From Alnus glutinosa (Eukaryota; Streptophyta; Magnoliopsida; Fagales; Betulaceae): 64,000 bases of DNA. The DNA lies in contig NC_084896.1 of assembly GCF_958979055.1 (NCBI RefSeq), positions 6,576,501-6,640,500 of the forward strand, read 5' to 3'. The notes beneath the pieces are model-generated. The model searched no databases and was not told the origin of the DNA. It was given only the letters and a program-made list of their open reading frames with translations. Below, piece by piece: positions 45,479-57,734 of this stretch (positions are counted from its first letter, which is position 1; the number at the start of each line of letters is the position of its first letter). Position numbers and translations under genes: made by a program.

Positions 45479-47517
45479 AGAACTATATGTTCTAGCCATA
45501 ATGAACCGTCTGATGGTTTGAAAAGTTTGAAATGTTTCCGAGCTTGTTGTATCGTCGTAGCAATATATAATTATAATGAAATAAAATTGTTGCTTATGTA
45601 CTCTCATATTCGATCTTTTTTGTTCTTTTTTATTTTTAGACTTAGCATGCGTGGTAACTAAGGTAGTAAAACTGCAGCTTGCTAATTATACGTATCACTA
45701 TTTATGAATGCACCATTACTAGTTAACTTTAATCGATCATCTTGAGTCGTTGAAAAGGAATTATAATTCACCATTACTAGTTGACTAATTTATAATCAAG
45801 CATCTTCACATATATATATATATATATATATGACTCTAAATTGTGATAATCTAGAGAGAGTTAATGTACCATGCATGACCTAGGGTTGGGCTAGTTAACT
45901 AACTGGACTCAGTCTCAAAGGCACAAAAAATTACAAGAAAGGCCGAGAATAAATAATCTAACTAAAGAGTTTATTAAAAACTTTAGAGGCGATAAAGTGA
46001 AGAAGCTTAATCCAAGTAAATGTTTGAAAAATTGTCCTAAATTACAACATTAATCAAAATAAGTTTAAAACTCTGTGCCAAACAAGCACACTTATTAAGT
46101 ATAAGAAAGTAAATACTGAGAGTTCATGTCTGAAACAGTACTAGTCGTTCCGGCCTCTTAACTCATTCTCAGCACATCTATAGGGAGGAAAAGCAAAAAC
46201 AATAGAGTGAAAAACTGAGTAAACATTACACCCAATCGATTGAAAATGGCCTCTTAACTCATTATTGGTGTCGTTTTACTCTTCTCTCTAGTACTGCTTA
46301 GACAAATTTTGTCTGAACACTTCTAGTTTCTAGTATTATTTTTCTGTACAAGAAACTTAACCAAGGGAACCAGCAAGAGAAGAGCACCAGAGGCACAAAA
46401 TTCAGCATTTCCATATCTAGGCTGTGTGTCTGACTGTGGGGGCTCCTATGAGCTCCTGCGAGAGCTTTCTGGCTCCTCATATATTTTGTCATTAAACCAC
46501 TAATCAATAACATTAAGTTTGAATTATGCGACACCTGTGTTCATATATAAATCATTGGCTTCATTTTCGTAATTTTTAAAAGGTAAAACAAAATCTTACG
46601 TCAGTAGTGGGCTTTCCAAAATATCTCTAAATCATCCATTAATTAAGTTTAGCAACAAGTCTCTCACATATAAGTTTGGCACAAGCTTATATAAACTCGC
46701 TGTGCTTAAGCTGCTGCAGATGAGTAATCTACCTTACATTTTCATACAAACTTTGGTGGAAATTGATAGGAATTCAGACCTCTTTCTTATAAGGGAAAAA
46801 CAGATATATAGATATATGGATAAATATGCTAAAAAGATATATAGATCAAAGAGACGGTCATCCGTTTCATTAACAAGAGCACGAAGAAAAGCATAATGAA
46901 ATCTGGCATGCAATTTTTCTAATGGGTTTATCAATGTCCCGTCATTATTTACAAAATAAAATTTCAAATTTCTGCAAATGTACGTGATCTGATCAAAGAA
47001 AGAACTTCAAAAAAAAAAAAAAAAAAAAACAAACAAACAGTAGAGGGGATTTTTCTCGTCCAAAAAAGAGATAGATCTACCGAAAAATAGAGAGAAAAAG
47101 AAGGTTACCTGTGAGAGATGGAGAGAAGCTGCTTCGTTGGAGGCAAGCAGAATTCCTGAGAGAGAAAGCGAGTTATGGAAAATAGGTTCACGTCGTTTCT
47201 GACTGTAAATGGCATTAATATAAAAGTTGTCTTAAATGGCGCACGTCGTTTTAAACTGTTCAAACGACGTGAATCTGATCCTTTTTCAAAGGATGTGAGT
47301 AATTCACGTTCGTGATACTTTTAAGTTGTTAACGACTTAAAAAAATACAGTTCACTTCATTTTTTGCTAAAGGAAGTTAGTACTTAAAGGACCAGTTTAT
47401 CAACTAAAAATTATGGCTTCACGTTATGTACGTGTTGCAATTTTAGGCCACTCTAAGGAAGGATTTAGTTTATAACTCTAAGGAAGGATTCAGTTTACAT
47501 ATATATATATATACACA
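45479..47517. other. 3' UTR and flank of GLP-C, non-coding
   Basis: Includes the shared AATGAAATAAAATTG polyadenylation region (about 45572), an (AT)n run at about 45810-45831 and flank shared with block A. A poly(A) at 47009-47028 lacks an adjoining element that I can define. ORFs at 46298-46967 have no domains. Confidence 0.65.
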
Positions 47518-47638
47518 GGGTTAAATTTGTTTTTGGTCCCTACTATTTAACGCCTTTATTTTTTGTCTCCTGTGATTCATTTCATATCGCATATGGTACC
47601 TTGGCTATGGCGAAAAGACGGAGCTGGTGCGATGACCC

Positions 47639-47680
<42 letters not shown>

Positions 47681-48869
47681 CAAACATAAACGAGTCATCG
47701 CAGTGGCACGACTACGTGTCGCTCAGCCAACATATGGCACATGTCCCATAACATGCACCAGATAATCAGAGTATAACATATATCTATCTATGCAGCGGAA
47801 AACATAAATCTGAATAGCGAAAATTACAACTTATACATCTATCACAAATTAATTACAACATTGAGCCATTTAACATCTATCTGTTTGAGTCTTATTAACA
47901 CAATATTTACATAACAATAATGGCTTAACAAAGAATAAGTGACACAAACGTCACAAACCATACCAAACCTATAACATAGTGGACAACCCGTGGTCCGACA
48001 ATTACAATTGTCGCGGCGAGCTTCAGTCATAATATCTCAAGTACACTGCTACCAACTCATCAACTATACCGAAGTACCTGCAGCCAAAGAAACATCATCT
48101 TCACGGTTGTGGTGGTATCCACATCCGCATAGGTGAAAGAATGAGTTCACCGCCTTAGCATGAAACATACTAAGACCTCAGTGGTATAAGACTAACTGAG
48201 TTTTCACAAAGAACCAACCCTTATTTTATTTTTAGTCGTGCGAGCACTATATTAGCCACAATTTACCAATAGCTAATGCAGCAAATACTGATTATCCAGA
48301 AAACATTTAAAACATACTATATAGCTGTGAACATATGTAGAAGTTCCAGTCATCCCTCCTTGGAAGTTTCAACATATAGACCTCTCTATAATAATACTTT
48401 TCATTGGTCGCTCAGATATATGTGCATACGATCACTCCATCACAGATATCACGCATACACATAGGTCATAAGCAAGGAACATGTCATCTTACTCTTCCAT
48501 ACTAGGATAACATCCATCAACAAAACACTCGCAACACCATCTCTAATCGTATTTCAGCTTCGTGCCTTGACGTCAGTAGATCATGAGAGCACTAGAGTTA
48601 AACTCAATCATGCTAACACGTCTTTCCTGAAGAACAAGAACAGTCAACCTTCTTACTCATAGACATGTCATTACTCGCACCTGGGCAATCATGTATCCAT
48701 GTACTTTCAAGTTCAATGTATGATCTTAACACATGACTATCCGATAGAAATATACATAAGATCTTTTTCATGAATACTCTTATGCATACCAATACGTCTA
48801 ATAAAACTACTCATAGGATAAAAACATCACTCATAAAACAATGCTATATATGCTATGCATGAACTGGGG

Positions 48870-48975
48870 CTAATAATGCTGCTGATACTGATATGCTGCT
48901 GATACTGTTATGTTGCTGATACAGATATGCTGCTGATACTGTTATGCTGCTGATATACTGATATTGTTGGTATGT
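48870..48975. repeat. TGCTGATACTG minisatellite in the outer LTR
   Basis: About five copies of an 18-bp unit, ATGCTGCTGATACTGTT with variants. It occupies the same relative place as the minisatellites at 1-335 and 52060-52195. Confidence 0.88.
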
Positions 48976-51081
48976 ATGCTCTATACTACATGCTCAATGT
49001 TCCGTGCTTGACCAGTATATATTTCACTACTGTATCACGCTGAAATCATGCAGTTGTTAAATCACGTCCTCTTAAAACTAAACAAATCTAGCATTTTATC
49101 CAACACTTTGAAATCATTCAAAACTTGGTTTCTTTATAAAATCTAAACAGTTTCAACATGATATGTTCTCAAACAATTTGCATAATTTAAATCTCAACCA
49201 CAGAACTTAACACTTTAAATCTATTCAATACTTTTCACTCTTGCACTATCTTTTAAACATCATTGATATAGTTTAAACATAATCGAAACTAATCAAATCA
49301 TCTCAAAGCATATACATTTCATCATATGGTCGGTTCGGTTTCATAAACAATATATATATATATATATATTTTTATCAATCCAATACATATAAAAATATAT
49401 ATTTTTCTCAGTGAGTGGAATACCCACCTTGGCTGCATTGGACTCACGATTCGAACTCTACATTGGAAAACCCGTTGAAGTCTCCAACTATGACACGATC
49501 CTGCAAACATTGGTAATATTAGACTATGCTATTGAACTCTATACTCTATGACACATAGACTACTCACGTGCTCACACGTCACATCACTCGCTTCTAAAGC
49601 TAACTAGGTATCCTAATCTATTATTAGGCTAATTATATCTTGCTTATTAATTAGGAGATGCATTTACTTTTTTATTTGCCTACGTATTATTATTACATCA
49701 CATTACCATTGTGAATCCATTAATGATTTGTTGCTTATTTACTAAGTTAACAATATATATTTAACATGTATGCATGTATATGTATATATGTACATATGTA
49801 CATATATACATATACATATACAACTCTTAAACCTAACCGATGATGCACTCAAATACTTTGTGTACAGGAATAGGTGAGTTAGTTACTAAATTAGCTCCTA
49901 TAGGATTCAAAGTACATTTATGTACTTCTACATTTTTATCAATTCTTCGTTGTCTAAGGATTATATGAATAATTATCATTTCACGGCATTCACATCTTAA
50001 CCATTACTTTAATGTTTAACCTTAATTAGTTACTAACCACATAAGTAGTTTAGATTATAGAAAATTAATCTTATTTAACGTACTAATCTAATAACTCTTT
50101 AGATTAGCTTAGGTTACAATCTCGTTTTGTAATGTTTACGCCTACCAAAGCTTGAGGCATATACCAAGACCTCAAAATTAAGCGTTACACTTAAGCTCAA
50201 TTTACTATTAGTCCACCACAACTCTACATTAACGCTCCTACCTTATTATTAATACACTTATCCATTTAGTCTTTCCAACCTAGGACCCTAGTGATTTAAT
50301 CTTAAAGGTTATCTAAATGTCTTTAACTATATTATACTAAAATCCCATAATCTATTTATATAATCACTTTACATACTCATGGGTTTATTCTTTCATTATG
50401 CCCACATACTTTATTTGCTCGTTTACTCTATGTAGTCTTTACTCATTTATTTACTTTAGTAATTATCTTGTTCGTTTAACTACATACAAAATAATAACTA
50501 ACTCAACAACTTCAATAATCAGCCCAAATCAGCCAACCACAGTGAACCCCATCACGGTACACACACACGGCCAGCCATCCAAAACAGTGAACACCCAAAG
50601 CTCCCAAATCAGTAAACAGCCCACACAAAACCCATACAATCGGTTCAAATTCATCAATTCTTAAACTATGCCTAGCCGAAACACAATCAATTGAAAAGCC
50701 CCAAAAATATCAAACCCTAATTCCATAATAATCAAACCAATCCACAAAAATTATAGAATTTATACCTTGGGGATTTCCCTCAACAAATCCACCGGAAAAC
50801 GCTACTGGCAGTCGTTGGAAATTCGCCGGAAAATAGCTCCTGGAGGACCGGGTTTCCTTCACGGGTTCAGCAGGTCGGGGGTCCTCGTGGTTCAACAGGT
50901 CTTCGTCGGAAATCCACTGGAACCGCCGGAAATCGACCTCCAAACACCGGAAATCGCACCAAACCTCGCCATTGAAGATAAGGGTCGCACAGGTTCTCCC
51001 GAATTCGTCGGGTTGCACACACGGGTCACGGGTTTCACTCCCGGGTCTGGCGGGTTCGACGGGTTTCCACGGAAATCTCTC

Positions 51082-51089
51082 TGTGACGA

Positions 51090-51131
<42 letters not shown>

Positions 51132-54100
51132 CAAACATAAACGAGTCCTCATAGTGGCACGACGATGCGTCGCAAAGCCAACATATGGTATATATCCCAT
51201 AATATATACACCTGGTAAATCAGAGTATAACATATAACTAACTATGCAGCGGAAACATAAACCTGAATAGCAAAAAGCATAGCTTATACATCTATTACAA
51301 ATTATTTACAATACAGAGCCATTTAACATCTATATGTTTAAGTCCTATCAACATAATATTTAAACAACAGGAATGGCTTATACAATAACAAGTGACTAAA
51401 GCGTCACCAGCCATAAACAAAACCTATAAAATAGTGGACAACTGTGGTCCAACCATTATGACCGTCGTGGCGAGCTTCGGTCATATTATCCAAAGTGCAC
51501 ATCTACAACACTCTCCCCTATGACCGGAGTACCTGCAGCCAAAGGAACATCTATACGGTTGTGGGGGTTTGCCACATCCGTATAGGTGGAATTATGAGCC
51601 CACCATCTTATCATAAATAAATACACTAAGACCTCAGAGGTATACTATTCACTGAGTTTTCGCAAAGAACCAACTTTTCTTTTTTTTAGTCTCGCGTACA
51701 CTATAACAGCCACCAATTTTATAAACTTTTGTTTCAAAACCCCCATAGCTGATACAGCACACACCGACTAATAGAAAACATTTGAACATACTTGGCAACT
51801 AAGATTATACGTAGAAGTTCTATTGTAGAAACGACTACGTACGACCTCACCTACGATAATACTTTAAGATTTATTTGCTTAGGTTTACATAACCCTTATG
51901 TTAGAAATCAATGACATTTAAATCATGCAACCATCCGATAGAAATATACATAAGTTCTTTTCCATTAAAACTCTTATGCATACTAATAAGTCTAGCAAAA
52001 CTACTCATAATACAAAAACATCACACTCATCAAAACCATGCTATAAATGATTATGCAATGCACATCATGGAAATTAATCCAAGCATCATGGGAGTTACCC
52101 CAAGCATCATGGGTTTTACCCCAAGCATCATGGGAATTAATCCAAGCATCATGGAAATTAATCCAAGCATCATGGGTGTTACCCCAAGCATAGTTTCCCG
52201 TGAGTTGTAAACCTCACTTCGATGCACGTTTAGCGTTCATATGCATATGCCTCATGCTTTAAAACAATATACATTTCATTTCATGAATTATGCCTTTAAC
52301 ACATGCTTTCTTTATAAAAACGTAAACGATTTAACATGTCATTTCTTAAACAATTTGCATAACTTAAATCTCCAACTTATACTCACTCTAAACTCACATA
52401 TCATATTCATACTTCAAAACATCATCATAATTTCAATATACTCAAAAGTACTCAAATCATCCAAAACAGATCATAATCAACATAAAGTTAGTTCAGGTTT
52501 GTAAAACAATATATATTTTGCAATTCATCATTTATGAAAATAATACTTCTCAGTGAGTAGAATACTCACCTTGGCTGCATCGAACTCTTGACTCAAACAT
52601 TTCCCCCGTGTTCTAGTTACTTGAACTCTAGATTGGAGAACACGTTGAAGTTTCCAATCACGGCACGTGCCTGCAACCATTTAGGACGTTAAACTATGCT
52701 ATTGAACCTATACTCTAAGACACATAAACTACCTGCGTGCTCACACGTCGCTTTACTCGCTTCTAGAGCCAACTAAGTACCTTGGCTACCATTAGGTTAA
52801 CCATTGGTTATAGGTTCATAATTATTTCGCTTCTTATTTTAAAGTCGCGTTTACTATTTTATTTGTCTACTTATTATTATGATGTCACACTATCATCGTT
52901 AATCCTTTAATGGCTTGTTACTTATTTACTAAGTTAACAATATGTATTTAACCCATATATATGTATATATATGTATATATATACATTTACACATATATAC
53001 ATACAACGCTCAAACCTAATCAATTGATATACATAAATATCATGTGTACACAGATAGGTGAATTAGGTACTTAGTCACCTTACTATCATTATTATCAATT
53101 AAGTCTTATAATTTGCTTATCCACTTAGGCTAACTATGTGTATTCGGTCAATAAACATATGTAGGTACATATATGCATAGAAGGCTTATTAAGTTAAACA
53201 TAGTCTCCTAACACACTTAGAGGTTTCATATTACATAGGTAAACACATTAATCATCCCATTACATTTACCAAATGACTCCAGAGCTTATTATGTTTTTCC
53301 CTCACTTATGTATACTTATTGACGTAAGATTGTATTGGACATAACAACTCTATGTTCTTTTAACCTTAATCACTTCATCTAATATTTTATTCTTATTAGT
53401 TTCTAACTTTCCAAGTAGTTTAGATTTAAGACTTTAATCTTATTTAACATACTAATTTAATAACTCAAATTAAACTAGATTATAATCACATTTATACTAT
53501 ATCCATTACTAAAACTTGAGGCACATACCTAGACTCAAAACTAAACATTATGCTAATAATTGATTTATTAATAATCCATAGTTCTTATGAACTTTATTCC
53601 AATATTAATTATGTTTCTATTTCAACATTTAACTCACTATTTATGTTTATTTGACTAACTCCATTAATCCTTGTATTTCCTTCAAATCCATTTATAATTT
53701 ATTTACTTGTGACACTATCCATTCACTTGTTTATCATTATTACCCCTTCATCTTACTTAACTATTAACTTAATGACCCTTATTACACTTTATTTCCATTT
53801 ACTCCCATTTTTAATAATTATTTGTTTTAGTCATTTCTCTTATTCTCCACTCATAATTCTGCCCAAGGCATTAACCATGAGCTACCAAAATAAACCTCTA
53901 TTAACTTAATAACCAACATCATCAAATCACCACCCAAAACCAGATTTGAGTTCCACCACAAACACCCATCCAAATTAGCCCATACACCCCTCAAACTCAA
54001 ACTATCAATCACTAAGCTAAGCTTCAAAAATACAACATCAAATCTGTTGAGATTTCTTCACATCCAACACCAAAATCCAAGACCCCAAGAGGACAACCCA

Positions 54101-55386
54101 CTCGGTCCATCCCATGGAAATCCCTCTAAAATTCCAACAATCAACAATAAAGCATTAAACACAAGCTAAAATCACTAAAAACCAAAACCCCAAAAGATAT
54201 ACACCATTCGGCCATCCCCTTCCAAACTCACCATAAAACCCTCAATTTCTATCTTAAGCAAAATCCACGATTTCAATCTAAATCAAACCAAATGGAACCC
54301 ATTCGGTTTACAAAGCAAATCCAAGAAATTCTCAACAATACCCATTCGGTTTTCACCCAAAAAAAAATCTACAATAACCTCCTAACAACTAAAACCCATT
54401 ACCATTTTAACCTAAAATCCGAATCTAAATAAATTTCAAACTATTCACATGATTTTTGTGCTTTATAAACAATGGGCAACATAGAACACGAAGAAAGGCT
54501 AGAAATTTACCCCTACAAAAGCCCATGGCCAGATCTCTTATTTCTTCTTCTTTTTCTCTCTTTTTCTTGGGCTGCAACGTGGCTGGATCTCCCTTTTCCA
54601 GCCGGTAATCCTCTCCCACGGCGACTCTCCTTCACGCGGCAGCCCTCTCTTTCACGGGTGTGTGGGTGTATGGTAGAAGAGAGGAGAAATGAGGAAAATG
54701 GGGAGAAGAAAGGATATAAGGATGAAGGGGGAGATGGATATGTGTGTGCGTGAATGAAAGGGTGGGGAGGGGGAGAATTTTTTTTTTCCGAAAATGGGCT
54801 TGCCCATTCTTTTCTTTTCCAAATTTTATTTTGTTTTTATCTCTTTTATCCAAGGGAAATGCTAAAGATCCTCCACTTATTCCCCCTCATCACCCTCTTT
54901 TCCTTAAAAAAATTGATTTTTATTAAAAAGTTGTCTCTGATGTCACATCAAATTTTTTATTATAAAATGGTGATAAGGGGGATGAAGGGAAGATGTGTAG
55001 AAGGGCTCTTTATCCAAACCAAGAGATGACATACCTCCATAGTCAACCAACATGTGACAAGTGGCACATGATAGATTTCCTTTTTATTTTAAGGTTTCTT
55101 CTTCTATAAAATTACTGCAATGCCACCTAATATTTATTCTCTTCCTTGATAATTAATTTCTAGCCTCCTTTTTAATCTAACTACGTTTTACCCATACAAT
55201 TAGTTATTTATTACCCAATGACTCTTTAGTATTATTTATTATTCTAATTATATTACTTTGTCTTAAACCCATTTTATTCGAATCATATAAATTTATCTAC
55301 TTAGGATTTATTATTAGTCTCATCCTACTATAGTAAATATAATTTATTAAATTTTAAATTCCCTATTTATTTTCTTGGTCTTTACA
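51082..55386. mobile_element. Inner giant solo LTR (4,305 bp) nested in the outer one
   Basis: Starts TGTGACGACCC followed by about 35 T, ends CTTGGTCTTTACA, and is flanked by the 5-bp duplication CTCTC (51077-51081, 55387-55391). It is the same family as the outer LTR; for example 'ACGAGTC...AGTGGCACGAC' is near both starts. It has no coding, primer site or partner LTR. The part 54470-54760 has a more mixed base composition and open frames on both strands, with no recognisable domain. Confidence 0.93.
52060..52195. repeat. AAGCATCATGGGA minisatellite in the inner LTR
   Basis: About seven copies of a 21-bp unit with ATCATGGGTNTTACCCCAAGC or AATTAATCCAAGC variants. A single related unit (CAGCATCGTGGGTGACCCAAG) is at about 58237 in the block D LTR copy, on the other strand. 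Confidence 0.9.
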
Positions 55387-55500
55387 CTCTCTGTCTCCAT
55401 CTCACTCTTTGCTCTCAACTCCCTCTCAATCACTCCATCTCACTCTCTCGTCTCTCTCTCTGTGCGATCGGGTGAGAAGAACAAAGAAAGAAAAGAGGAA

Positions 55501-55524
55501 GGGGGGGGGGGGGGGGGGGGGGGG
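55501..55524. repeat. 24-base poly(G) run in the outer LTR
   Basis: An uninterrupted run of 24 G, following CT-rich DNA (55390-55460). Such runs can form quadruplexes and are prone to sequencing error. Confidence 0.9.
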
Positions 55525-56239
55525 CTGATGCGTGGGGCTTGAGGGGGAGAGGGATATGAGGGGGAGAGGGATATTTTTCCACATCAATCCACAGCCACAC
55601 ACGTGGCTGTGGATAAGACCAAACCTTAGTCTTATTCCAATTCTAGTCCTTTATCCTTTCTAAATTGCAATTTTGCCCACATCTTATCTTATTCATTTCT
55701 CAAATAATTATTATTCAACCCAATTTTATTCAATATCATTATCACTTAACCTTACAATTAATCATACACTACATTAGGACTCATTATTGTTAATATTTAT
55801 TTTAACTCCATTATTTACTTTAAACTTATTTTATTCTTTCATAATATAAATGTGATCACCTAAAATCTATTATTGGTCCATCCTATTTAATAAATATGAT
55901 TTACTAATTGCTAAACTCCTTGTTTAAATTCTTGGTCTTTACAGCTGGTACCTCCGTCCTCCGTTCAAAACTTGAAGGAAGTACACGTTAACACCTCAGA
56001 AGCTGACATGTGTCATATGTTGTCTAATTAAAAATTAAAAATAATAAAAAATTTGAAAATAATAAAAACTTCAAAAAAATTAAAGCTTTAAAAAATTAAA
56101 AAGAAAAATTGAAAAAAAAAATTAGGAGGGGTGGCTCAAGCTATCCCCTTGGCCAGTTTACCACCCCTAAAGAGAAAATGGAGGTGGCCGAAAGTGTGGG
56201 TGGTTCGGCCACCCCACAAGGCCAAAGTGAGAGAGAGGG

Positions 56240-56270
<31 letters not shown>

Positions 56271-57482
56271 AAAAAGTTAAGGGTTTGGCCCTTGGGAGTG
56301 GCCGAACCACCTCCAAGGGCCATAGGCGTGGTTCGGCCACCCCCTGACCGCCTGGTCTGGGGTGGCCGAACCAATCCCCAAGCGAAACGGGAGTGGCAGA
56401 GCCACCTCCAAGGCTCTTGGGGGTAGTTTCAACTACCTCGATTTTGCTTTTAAGGAGTGGCCGAACCACCGAAATCGGCCATGGGGTGTATCAGACACCC
56501 CTCTTTTTTTTTCAATTTTTTTTTTTTTTAAAAAAAAAAAAATTTAAAGCTTCTATTTTTTATTTTTTATGTTTTTATTATTTTCAATATATATATATAA
56601 TTTTTAGTTAGGCATACATAAGACACGTGTTAGCTTCTTAGAGGTGTTGACATGGACTTCCGTCTATTTTTGGACGGAAGTCATATCATATCTATCTTTA
56701 GCCATAAACGAGATACCATCTGCAATAAAAAATGAACTATATGGGGCAAAAAAAAAAAAACGTATTTAACTCATATATATATATAAATGATATGATATGA
56801 TATATGATTACAATTCTTTCCCATGATGTTTGGTCGAAAATATTTTTGAAATCTAAATTAACATAATAAAAATATCAAAGGCTTTTTCAAACGTTGGCAT
56901 GAAATTTGTTCTGACGCGCAAATCTAAACCTCATCTTCTACCCTACATTGCAATGATATATTGGGAAATAAATGAACACTTATTTGATTAGTTGTTATAT
57001 ATGTCCGTAGGAGAGCTTTTTCTAGAAGAGCAAAAGATAATAAGCTTAATGAGAGATAAGATCAAATCATTTGACTTGGAGCATTTCACGCTGTTTCATT
57101 TTCCTGGAATTAATGCATAAAATCATTAAATAATTTCACAACTCGAAACATGCATGATTAAGTGTTCGATCGTAATTAAAAGTGAACATGCAGGCAGACA
57201 AGCAAACATGCATTTCGCAGCTTCATAATTTAATGGGACAGATAATACTAGCAAGGACAGGGTCAAGTATACCATCACTTTAAGGCTTTGGCGTTTTGGA
57301 GAAACCAATATTCCATTATTTGAAGGGTCGGATTTGGCTGCATATATTTCTAATATATATGATCAAATTAACTGGTTAAATTAATAACGGCCGGTTCACC
57401 CTCTAAATAAAAAATGGATAACTTTCAAAGTCTTCGAGGCTCCATCTAGTGAAAAACATAGACCGGTTCATTGACTCCCCGC

Positions 57483-57490
57483 TATAAATA
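57483..57490 (+). promoter_or_regulatory. TATA box of the GLP-D remnant
   Basis: TATAAATA in the same context as the other three GLP promoters. The homology stops about 36 bp downstream, at ATGTCTCTCACT, before any GLP coding sequence. Confidence 0.75.
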
Positions 57491-57734
57491 GACATGCTCC
57501 CATGCAACATGTCTCTCACTAATGAAAAAATTTCAATTCCTGAAAAAATTAGAAAAAATATGAATACTTTAGCCTCGTGGCTTTTTGAGCGATTCAAAAT
57601 GCTACCTAGGGTGTTTATTGGTTGAATGTTAATTAATACAATGTATTGTATTTTAGCAGCACTTTACGGTACAGTTGAGCTTAAAGTCGTTTGGATATTG
57701 GGAGTACAAGCGATCTGGGGTGAGTATTCTATTC

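Larger units (their letters stand above)
43185..47517 (+). repeat. Duplicated GLP block C
   Basis: Colinear with block A: 43190-44470 corresponds to 5995-6825 plus 7748-8190, and 45640-47515 corresponds to 9200-9240 and 11690-12390. C lacks the LINE and the palindromic LTR element of A. C and A share the MITE at their right ends. Confidence 0.8.
47628..55943. mobile_element. Outer giant solo LTR (about 4.0 kb net)
   Basis: Starts TGCGATGACCCG followed by about 37 T, ends CTTGGTCTTTACA. It is flanked by the 5-bp duplication GCTGG (47623-47627, 55944-55948). Its sequence is 47628-51081 plus 55392-55943; the middle is the second LTR (51082-55386) with its duplication. No primer site, coding or second LTR is present, so this is a solo LTR left after recombination. 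The frame at 50710-51138 has no domain and lies in a GC-richer part of the LTR. Confidence 0.93.
47518..56772. mobile_element. Mutator-like MITE copy 2, split by giant LTRs
   Basis: Left part 47518-47627 (GGGTTAAATTTGTTTTTGG to ACGGAGCTGG) and right part 55949-56772 (TACCTCCGTCC ... CGTATTTAACTC). Joined, it is about 934 bp and colinear with copy 1 (12392-13334), including the GGTGGCCGAACCACC-rich core (56130-56490) and a poly(A). Copy 1 shows the unbroken sequence GGAGATGGTAC at the point where the LTR entered. Confidence 0.9.

Noticed and set aside
50710..51138. 142-residue minus-strand ORF and a 120-residue plus-strand ORF
   Set aside because: They overlap each other inside a solo LTR, end in a poly(T)/poly(A) tract that crosses the nested LTR border, and show no known domain.
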